Part shown: positions 57,893-64,000 of the stretch, piece by piece | Numbering within the stretch: the first letter of the stretch is position 1 | How the letters are laid out: the number at the start of each line of letters is the position of its first letter | Assembly: GCF_001865065.1 (NCBI RefSeq) | Contig: NZ_MJGN01000014.1 | Coordinates: 20,718-84,717 of the forward strand | Source: Curtobacterium sp. MCBA15_008 | GTDB lineage: Bacteria > Actinomycetota > Actinomycetes > Actinomycetales > Microbacteriaceae | Length of the DNA stretch: 64,000 nt | Direction of reading: 5' to 3' | Translations under genes and position numbers: made by a program | The notes under the pieces: generated by a model | Seen by the model: the letters and a program-made list of their open reading frames with translations, nothing else | What the model was told of the DNA's origin: nothing | Databases searched by the model: none

Positions 57893-58476
57893 CACGGCAC
57901 CTCCGCCGTCATCGGGTCGGAGGTGGTCGACTGCGACCCCACCGAGTACTTGAGCGTGATCGACCAGGTGCCGGTCGACACCTGGGACGCGGGGAACGAC
58001 GCCTGCGCGCAGTTCACGGACGAGGCACTCGCCTCCGCCGCGGTGGTCAGGGTCCGGGTCACACCGCTCTTGGTCGCGGTGAACGTGCACGTGCCGCCGG
58101 CGTTCGTGGTGCCGGAGACGAGACCGCCCGCCTGCAGGGTCTTCGAGCCGGCGTCCCACCCGGAGAAGGTGACGAGGGCGGTCGCCGGGAAGTCCGACGG
58201 ATCGGTGTCGGGCTGCGCGGTCTGACCGCTGCCGGGGAACGCCGTGGGGACGTCGCCGGCGTCGTCGTCACCGGTCGACGGGTCGTCGGTGCCCTGGGTG
58301 GGGGCGGTCGACGGGGTCTCGGTGGCGGTCGCCGTCGGCGTGGCCGAAGCCGTCGCGGACGCACTGCGTGTGGGTGAGGGAGTGGGGTCGTCTCCGCCGG
58401 CGGAACAACCCGCCGCGAGGAGACTGAGAGCACCGACCACCGCGAGCGCAGCGATCGGCCGTGGAGCAAGCTGCAT
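57892..58476 (-). CDS. Ser/Thr-rich lipoprotein coupled to the secreted repeat protein
   Basis: A 194-aa lipoprotein with signal peptide MQLAPRPIAALAVVGALSLL and lipobox LAAGC (Cys24), a Ser/Thr/Pro/Asp-rich linker (about 28-95) and a beta-rich C-terminal domain with two cysteines (GGTCTFTATKSG, SSVNCAQASF). I do not recognise the domain. It is the first gene of a two-gene operon. A GTAAC-N6-GTGAA direct repeat (11-bp period) lies at 58527-58542 upstream. The frame is open to 58704 but ATG 58476 gives the clean signal peptide. Confidence 0.8.
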   Translation of the reverse strand: MQLAPRPIAALAVVGALSLLAAGCSAGGDDPTPSPTRSASATASATPTATATETPSTAPTQGTDDPSTGDDDAGDVPTAFPGSGQTAQPDTDPSDFPATALVTFSGWDAGSKTLQAGGLVSGTTNAGGTCTFTATKSGVTRTLTTAAEASASSVNCAQASFPASQVSTGTWSITLKYSVGSQSTTSDPMTAEVP

Positions 58477-58526
58477 GCTGACGGGCCGTCCTGTGGATGT
58501 TGACAAGGGTCCGGGTTGCGACAACG

Positions 58527-58542
58527 GTAACCCCAAAGTGAA
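58527..58542 (+). promoter_or_regulatory. Possible MtrA-type direct repeat GTAAC-N6-GTGAA
   Basis: GTAAC (58527-58531) and GTGAA (58538-58542) start 11 bp apart, about 50 bp upstream of the lipoprotein start. MtrA boxes described in related actinobacteria are GTAAC-like direct repeats. The match is partial. Confidence 0.25.
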
Positions 58543-58692
58543 GGTTGAGGGTTGAATCCGTCGACTTTCACCCCCGCTCGGGGTGCACGACGGCTGTCGC
58601 GCAGCGTTGGCCGGACTGCCGGGTCGCCCAGGCGTGCCCGGATGCCCGGTGAGTATGCTGTTCCGGTCCTGCCCCCACGAACGAAGAGACAC

Positions 58693-59595
58693 ATGGTCGA
58701 TCAAGCCCGCATGGCGGCGCTCGCGAAGGAGCCCCTCGTCGTGATCGGCGCTCCGACGAGTGCCATCCGAGGAACCTGGCGAGAGCTGCGCGACGTCTTC
58801 CGGCAGCGCGAGATGCTCGGCATGCTCATCCGCCGCGACCTCAAGGCGCGGTACAAGGACTCGGCGCTCGGGTTCGTGTGGACGCTGGTCCGTCCGCTGA
58901 CCCAGCTCCTCATCTACTACTTCGTGATGGGACAGATCCTCGGCGCCGCGAAGGGCATCGACAACTTCGCCATCTACGTCTTCACCGGCCTCAGCGCGTA
59001 CACGCTGTTCAGCGAGATCGTCGCGGGGTCCACCAGCTCGATCGTCGGCAACTCAGGGCTCATCAAGAAGGTCTACGTCCCGCGCGAGGTCTTCCCGCTC
59101 GCGAGCGTCGGTGCCGCCCTGGTGAACTACGTCATCCAGTTCGGCATCCTCATCGCAGCCACGATCGTGATCGGGGTGTTCCCCTTCCACGAGGGGCTCG
59201 TCTACCTGATCCCCTCGCTGCTGGTGATCCTGGTCTACGGGTGCGCGATCGGCCTGGTGCTCGCCGCGCTGAACGTCTACCTGCGCGACGTGCAGTTCGT
59301 GATCGACGTCGGTCTGATGGTGCTCCTGTGGGCCTCGCCCATCGTGTACTCGTACTCGATGGTGATCGAGCGGCTCAAGGTGGACTGGATCCTCGCCGTC
59401 TACACGAACAACCCGCTGACCCTGTCGGTCCTGGGCATGCAGAACGCGATCTGGCTCCACGACCCGACGAAGGTGGTCTACCCCGACCACCTCATGCTCC
59501 GTCTCGGCATCGCCTTCGTGATCGGGCTGTTCTGCCTGCTCGGGGCGCAGCGGGTCTTCTCCCGCCTGCAGGGCAACTTCGCGCAGGAGCTCTAG
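58693..59595 (+). CDS. ABC-2 type polysaccharide exporter permease (Wzm/TagG-like)
   Basis: A 300-aa permease with six helices; RRDLKARYKDSALGFVWTLVRPLTQLLIYYFVMG and LTTQ-like NPLTLSVLGMQNAIW with VYLRDVQFVIDVGLMVLLWASPIVYS are typical of capsule/O-antigen/teichoic exporters. A candidate -10 TATGCT is at 58653-58658. It pairs with the ATPase gene 3 nt downstream. Confidence 0.94.
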   Translation: MVDQARMAALAKEPLVVIGAPTSAIRGTWRELRDVFRQREMLGMLIRRDLKARYKDSALGFVWTLVRPLTQLLIYYFVMGQILGAAKGIDNFAIYVFTGLSAYTLFSEIVAGSTSSIVGNSGLIKKVYVPREVFPLASVGAALVNYVIQFGILIAATIVIGVFPFHEGLVYLIPSLLVILVYGCAIGLVLAALNVYLRDVQFVIDVGLMVLLWASPIVYSYSMVIERLKVDWILAVYTNNPLTLSVLGMQNAIWLHDPTKVVYPDHLMLRLGIAFVIGLFCLLGAQRVFSRLQGNFAQEL

Positions 59596-59598
59596 ACC

Positions 59599-60828
59599 AT
59601 GGCCATCAGCACCCCCGTCGCCCCGTCGACGTCCGGCGCCACCGCCGAGCGCCCCGACGTCATCGTCATCGACCACGTCCGCAAGCGCTTCGTCGTCCGC
59701 AAGGACAACACGATCCGCGAGCGCATCGTCACGCTCGGCCGCGCCGGCCGGAAGCACCGCCAGGACTTCTGGGCACTCGACGACGTCACCGTGTCGATCC
59801 AGGCCGGCACCACCGTCGGTCTCATCGGCCAGAACGGTTCGGGCAAGTCCACGCTGCTCAAGGCCATCGGCGGGATCATCCAGCCGACGTCCGGCACCGT
59901 CGCGCGTCGCGGTCGCCTGGCCGCCCTGCTCGAGCTCGGCGCCGGCTTCCACCCGGACCTGTCCGGCCGCGAGAACGTGTTCCTGAACGCGGCCCTGCTC
60001 GGCCTGAGCCGCAAGGAGACCGAGGAGCGCTTCGACGACATCCTCGCGTTCTCCGGCATCGGCGACTTCATCGACACCCAGGTGAAGTTCTACTCATCCG
60101 GCATGTACGTGCGGCTCGCCTTCGCGGTGGCCGTGCACACCGACCCCGACGTGCTCCTGGTCGACGAGGTCCTCGCCGTCGGCGACGAGGCCTTCCAGCG
60201 CAAGTGCCTCGACCGCATCCGCTCCTTCCAAGAGCAGGGGAAGACGATCATCATCGTCACGCACTCGCTCAGCCAGGTGCAGGAGATGTGCGACCGTGTG
60301 GTCCTGCTCAACAAGGGCAAGGTCCTGCACGACGGCGACGCGGTCGAGGCGGTCAGCAAGTTCCGCGACGTGCTCGAGGAGCGCCGCTCCGGCGAGCTCA
60401 GCGCGGACGTCGCCGTCGGGCGCGGCACCGTGCTCGGCGCCTCCGTGCACGCCGACGGCAAGCAGCACCGCGACCAGGTCGTCCCCGGCGACGACCTCAT
60501 CGTGGACATGGAGTTCGAGCACCTCGACGGCGTCGCCGACTGGGAGGCCGCGGTGCAGATCAACAACACCGCCGGCCAGGTCGTCTACGGCACCACCACC
60601 GGCATCATGGGGATCCACCTCGAGCCCCTGCACGGTCGACGGAAGCTCCGACTCCGCATCGCGGACACGAACTTCGGCACCGGCAAGTACTTCATCAACG
60701 TGTCGATGATGGACTCCGCCGGTCGGCACCTCCACGACCTGCCGGAGTGCGACTCGTTCGAGGTCCCCTCGTTCGGCGACGCCGTCGGCAGCGTCTACGC
60801 CAAGCCCTCCATCGAGGAGCTCGACTGA
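59599..60828 (+). CDS. ABC exporter ATPase with C-terminal carbohydrate-binding domain (Wzt-like)
   Basis: A 409-aa protein. Walker A GQNGSGKST is at about 77-85, the signature is the export-type variant FYSSGMYVR (164-172), and Walker B is VLLVDE (185-190). Residues about 265-409 form a Wzt C-terminal beta-sandwich (VDMEFEHLDGVADWEAAVQI, TGKYFINVSMMD), which in O9a-type systems recognises the finished glycan cap. It therefore suggests export of a completed, modified polymer. Confidence 0.95.
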   Translation: MAISTPVAPSTSGATAERPDVIVIDHVRKRFVVRKDNTIRERIVTLGRAGRKHRQDFWALDDVTVSIQAGTTVGLIGQNGSGKSTLLKAIGGIIQPTSGTVARRGRLAALLELGAGFHPDLSGRENVFLNAALLGLSRKETEERFDDILAFSGIGDFIDTQVKFYSSGMYVRLAFAVAVHTDPDVLLVDEVLAVGDEAFQRKCLDRIRSFQEQGKTIIIVTHSLSQVQEMCDRVVLLNKGKVLHDGDAVEAVSKFRDVLEERRSGELSADVAVGRGTVLGASVHADGKQHRDQVVPGDDLIVDMEFEHLDGVADWEAAVQINNTAGQVVYGTTTGIMGIHLEPLHGRRKLRLRIADTNFGTGKYFINVSMMDSAGRHLHDLPECDSFEVPSFGDAVGSVYAKPSIEELD

Positions 60829-61862
60829 CGCCGTCCGGCGACGACCTCCGCACGGCGGTCGTCGTCGTCAACTGGAACCGCGCCGACCTCACCACCCGTG
60901 CGGTGCGCGCCGTCCTCGACGAAGGCGCGGCCGACCAGGTGGTCGTGGTCGACAACGGCTCCGACGACGACTCGGTCGCGGTGCTCCGCCGCGACCTGCC
61001 GGAGGCGACGGTCCTCGCGCTCGGCATGAACGGCGGGTTCGCCGTCGGGGCGAACGCGGGCATCCGGCACACGGACGCCGACCTCGTGGTCCTCCTGAAC
61101 AACGACGCCGAGCCCGCTCCGGGGTTCGTCGCGGCCCTCCGCGACCACCTCGCCACCGCCCCCGCGGCCGTCGCCGCGGTGACGGGCCGCATCGTGCTCG
61201 CCGGGCGCTGGACGCGCCTCCCGGCCGGTGCCGCCGCAGCACCGGACCAACGCGCCCTGCGGGACCACGACGGCCACCTGTGGGTGCCGTCGCCGGACGG
61301 CGAGGTCCGGCTCAACTCGACCGGTGTCCGCGTCGACCGGGCCGGCAACGGGTCCGACCGCGACTGGTTCGCGCCGGCCGACCGGGTCGCCGACACGGCC
61401 GTCTTCGGCTTCTCCGGCGGTGCCGCCGCGATCCGACGAGCCGCCCTCGACGACGTCGGGCTGCTCGACGAATCGCTCTTCATGTACTACGAGGACACCG
61501 AGCTCGCCTGGCGCCTCCGCCGGCGCGGCTGGCGGGTCGAGTACGCCGCCGACGCCGTCGTCGTGCACGACCACTCCGCGTCGTCCGGTGTCCGGAGCGA
61601 CCTCTTCGTCTTCCGCAACGCCCGCAACCGACTCGTCGTCGCGCTCTGGCACGCGCCGTGGCCGACGGTGCTCCGCGCCGCCGTCCGCACCCTCGCGCGC
61701 GGCCTCCGGGGCCTGGCCGGCAGCTCCACCCGACGGGAGGCGCGGCTCGTCCTGGCAGCACTGGCCGACGTGGTCGGGCACCTCCCCGCGCACCTCGCGC
61801 GGCGCGTCCGGCAGCAGCGGGTCGCGTCCGTCCCGCGCGGAGCGGTGGAACCCGGCGCATGA
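60825..61862 (+). CDS. GT2 glycosyltransferase with probable CTG start
   Basis: A 345-aa rhamnosyltransferase-like GT2: TAVVVVNWNRADLTT, VVVDNGSDDDS, LLNNDAEPAPGF, GGAAAIRRAALDDVGLLDES and MYYEDTELAWRLRRRGW. No ATG, GTG or TTG occurs between the upstream stop context and the first beta strand; CTG at 60825 overlaps the Wzt-like gene stop (CTGA) and has GAGGAG exactly 5 nt upstream, so I take it as the start. The protein would otherwise lack its nucleotide-binding strand. Confidence 0.85.
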   Translation: MTPSGDDLRTAVVVVNWNRADLTTRAVRAVLDEGAADQVVVVDNGSDDDSVAVLRRDLPEATVLALGMNGGFAVGANAGIRHTDADLVVLLNNDAEPAPGFVAALRDHLATAPAAVAAVTGRIVLAGRWTRLPAGAAAAPDQRALRDHDGHLWVPSPDGEVRLNSTGVRVDRAGNGSDRDWFAPADRVADTAVFGFSGGAAAIRRAALDDVGLLDESLFMYYEDTELAWRLRRRGWRVEYAADAVVVHDHSASSGVRSDLFVFRNARNRLVVALWHAPWPTVLRAAVRTLARGLRGLAGSSTRREARLVLAALADVVGHLPAHLARRVRQQRVASVPRGAVEPGA

Positions 61863-61936
61863 GCGGGTCGGGCTATCCTGGTCACTCCCCCGTCGACGGT
61901 CCCGGCCGCGGCGTCCCCGCACGGAAGGAACCCCGC

Positions 61937-63088
61937 GTGCCGCAGCTCACCGTCCTCATCGACGGGACCGCGGTACCGGAGAACCTCGGCGGCGTCGGCC
62001 GCTACGTCGAGGGGGTCGTGTCGCACCTGACGGGTCCCGCGCTCGACGTGCACCTCGTCGTCCGCCCGGTGCACGCCGACCACTTCCGCGCGGTCGCTCC
62101 GAACGCCACCGTGCACACCGCGCCGTCGTGGACCGACTCGGTGCCACTGCGCTTCCTGTGGGAGCAGACCGGGCTGCCGGCACTCGGCCGTCGGCTGGGC
62201 GCCGCGGTCCTGCACTCGCCGCACTACACGTTCCCGTTCACCTGGCGACGGGGTTCGGTGGTCACGCTCCACGACGCCACGTTCTTCTCGAACCCGGAGT
62301 GGCACTCCCGCCTGAAGCGCACGTTCTTCACCTGGTGGAGCCGTCGGTCGCTCCGGACCCGTCCCGTCGTGATCGTGCCGAGTGCGGCGACGTCGACCGA
62401 GGCCGCCCGCGTGGTCAGCGGCATCCGCGCCGACGTCCGGGTCGCTCCGCTCGGCGTCGACCGCTCCCGCTTCCACGAGCCGTCCACCGCCGAGGTCGAG
62501 GACGCCCGGATCGCCGCCGGCCTGCCGGACGACGCGTCGTGGATCGCGTTCCTCGGCACGATCGAGCCGCGCAAGAACGTCACGGCCCTACTCGACGCGT
62601 ACGCCGCAGTCCGGGGTGCCCGCGACGCCACCGGCTCCCCCACGCCGTGGCTCGTGCTCTCCGGCGCCCGCGGCTGGGACGACGACGCGATCGAGCGACT
62701 CGACGCCCTGCAGGACGCCGACCACGTCGTCGAGGCCGGCTACCTGCCGCTCGAGGACCTCTCCGGCTTCCTCGGTGGTGCCGAGTTCGTCGTGTACCCG
62801 TCCCTCGGCGAGGGCTTCGGCCTGCCCGTGGTCGAGGCGATGGCCACGGGCGCGTGCGTGCTGACCACCCGCCGGCTCTCGCTGCCCGAGGTCGGTGGCG
62901 ACGCGGCGGTCTACTCCGAGCCCTCCGCCGGGGACCTCGCCGCCGCGATCGCTTCGCTGCTCGACGACCCCGCCCTCGTCGCGACGCACCGGGCCGCAGC
63001 GCTCCGTCGCGCCGAGGACTTCACCTGGGACGCGACCGCCGACGTGCACGTCGCCGCGTACGAGTCGGTCGCCAGGAGCGTACGGTGA
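61937..63088 (+). CDS. GT4-family glycosyltransferase
   Basis: A 383-aa GT-B enzyme: VPENLGGVGRYVEGVV at the N-terminus, then VAPLGVDRSRF, IAFLGTIEPRKNVTALLDAY and the donor-site motif YPSLGEGFGLPVVEAMATGA, as in mannosyl/rhamnosyltransferases such as WbaZ-like enzymes. GTG 61937 has AAGGAA six bases upstream; an internal -10-like TATCCT at 61874-61879 suggests extra transcription. An ATG at 61859 overlapping the previous stop would add 26 residues of poor quality. Confidence 0.93.
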   Translation: MPQLTVLIDGTAVPENLGGVGRYVEGVVSHLTGPALDVHLVVRPVHADHFRAVAPNATVHTAPSWTDSVPLRFLWEQTGLPALGRRLGAAVLHSPHYTFPFTWRRGSVVTLHDATFFSNPEWHSRLKRTFFTWWSRRSLRTRPVVIVPSAATSTEAARVVSGIRADVRVAPLGVDRSRFHEPSTAEVEDARIAAGLPDDASWIAFLGTIEPRKNVTALLDAYAAVRGARDATGSPTPWLVLSGARGWDDDAIERLDALQDADHVVEAGYLPLEDLSGFLGGAEFVVYPSLGEGFGLPVVEAMATGACVLTTRRLSLPEVGGDAAVYSEPSAGDLAAAIASLLDDPALVATHRAAALRRAEDFTWDATADVHVAAYESVARSVR

Positions 63089-63939
63089 TCCGGGTCGCCG
63101 TCCTCACGGTCACGTACAACACGGGTGAGACGATCCGGCCGTTCCTCGCGAGCGTCGAGGCTGCATCGGCGTCCCCGGTCGCGGTCGTGATCGCCGACAA
63201 CGGTTCCACCGACATCGACGCGCTCCGCGCCATCGGCGAGTCCTACGGCGCCGTCGTGGTGTCCTCGGGCGGGAACCGCGGCTACGGCGGCGGTATCGAT
63301 GCCGCCCTCGCCGCGCTCGACGACGTCCTGCCCGACGTGCGCCCCGAGTTCCTGCTCGTCACGAACCCCGACGTCGTGCTCGAACCGGGGTCCATCGACG
63401 AGCTCGTCGCCGCGGCCGACCGGCTGCCCGACGGTGGGTCGTTCGGCCCGCGGATCCTCGACGAGCAGGGCGAGACCTACCCGTCCGCGCGGCGGCTCCC
63501 CTCGCTCCGCACCGGCCTCGGCCACGCCGCGTTCTCGCGCTTCTGGCCGGCGAACCCGTGGAGTCAGCGGTACTGGTCGACCACGCAGGTCGTCGAGCGC
63601 GAGGCCGGCTGGCTGTCCGGGGCGTGCTTCCTCATCCGCACCGACCTGTTCCGGCAGCTCGGGGGCTTCGACGAGTCGTACTTCATGTACTTCGAGGACG
63701 TCGACCTCGGGCAGCGCGTCGGTCGGGCCGGGCGGGCGAACGTGTACGTGCCGACGTCGGTCGTGACGCACACCGGAGCGCACTCGACGTCGTCGAACCG
63801 GCGCCGCATGGAGATCGAGCACCACCGGAGCGCCTACCGGTTCCTGTCGCGGAAGTACCGGGCGTGGTGGCTGTGGCCGCTCCGTGTCGTGCTGCGCGTC
63901 GGCCTGGCCGTCCGGGCGCGCTGGGTCACCCGCAAGTAA
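63085..63939 (+). CDS. GT2 glycosyltransferase (rhamnosyltransferase-like)
   Basis: A 284-aa GT2: VAVLTVTYNTGETIRPFL, VVIADNGSTD, LLVTNPDVVLEPGS, AGWLSGACFLIRTDLFRQLG and GGFDESYFMYFEDVDLGQRV, followed by a basic amphipathic C-terminus. This is the WbbL-like layout. GTG start overlaps the upstream gene stop (GTGA). The remaining 61 bases of the window hold only C/G-rich simple sequence. Confidence 0.93.
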   Translation: MIRVAVLTVTYNTGETIRPFLASVEAASASPVAVVIADNGSTDIDALRAIGESYGAVVVSSGGNRGYGGGIDAALAALDDVLPDVRPEFLLVTNPDVVLEPGSIDELVAAADRLPDGGSFGPRILDEQGETYPSARRLPSLRTGLGHAAFSRFWPANPWSQRYWSTTQVVEREAGWLSGACFLIRTDLFRQLGGFDESYFMYFEDVDLGQRVGRAGRANVYVPTSVVTHTGAHSTSSNRRRMEIEHHRSAYRFLSRKYRAWWLWPLRVVLRVGLAVRARWVTRK

Positions 63940-64000
63940 GGCCGCGTCCCGTCCCGGCGCGCCCCGCCGTCCCGCCGTCCCGCCGCGCCGTCCCGCAAAA

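Noticed and set aside
55568..58225. 885-codon plus-strand open frame
   Set aside because: Shadow of the repeat protein gene; its apparent repeats simply mirror the DNA repeats of the real gene.

Overview
The window is about 64 kb of very GC-rich DNA from an actinobacterium, almost certainly a member of the Microbacteriaceae; a Curtobacterium-like organism is my best guess, inferred from the overall style and not proven. Supporting signs are two WhiB regulators, MtrAB-LpqB, a PdtaS-type kinase, long-form HPF, an Rv3235-family protein and DUF3499. Many genes use GTG starts, and at least twelve have a TANNNT-like -10 hexamer 6-7 nt before the start codon (leaderless transcripts). I see no phage, insertion sequence, CRISPR array or rRNA; one tRNA gene (Lys, CTT) is present.

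Layout. 1-2.1 kb: the 5' part of a glycine betaine/proline ABC importer operon (minus), divergent from an asparagine-permease-like gene. 4.2-8.6 kb: small proteins, a double-VOC protein, and a response regulator / sensor kinase / PepSY-like lipoprotein locus with two copies of an 11-bp-period direct repeat. 8.7-10.6 kb: an XRE regulator / ImmA-IrrE metalloprotease / membrane protein cassette. 10.6-12.6 kb: an IMPACT-family protein, tRNA-Lys, a Bcp peroxiredoxin and a small membrane protein.

12.8-39.4 kb is a core block whose order resembles the Mycobacterium Rv3219-Rv3260 region: whiB1, pdtaS, Rv3235-like, secA, hpf, comF-like, lpqB-mtrB-mtrA, then (after an inserted membrane protein / DUF4129 / DUF4350 / MoxR / DUF58 / SpoIIM / RDD block) ahcY, DUF3499, a DUF1025 metallopeptidase-like protein, DUF5719, a large membrane glycosyltransferase and whiB2. 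manB, often found in this block, is not in the window.

39.6-64 kb is a cell-surface glycan region: galE, manA, an acyltransferase-SGNH protein, two O-antigen ligase/polymerase-like proteins flanking a membrane protein gene broken by one in-frame TAA, a secreted triple-repeat protein with a GH25-like C-terminus, a polyprenol-phosphate mannosyltransferase, a GT2-GT4 fusion, further glycosyltransferases, a Wzm/Wzt-type ABC exporter, and a lipoprotein plus secreted repeat-protein pair. Together these look like machinery that makes nucleotide/phospho-sugars, assembles and decorates a polysaccharide, and exports it.

Intergenic DNA carries two dispersed hairpin families. One is terminator-like and built on GGAGGCGCGG...CCGCGCCTCC (about seven copies); the other is a longer hairpin with arms ending in TCGCGCCC (two copies in opposite orientation).
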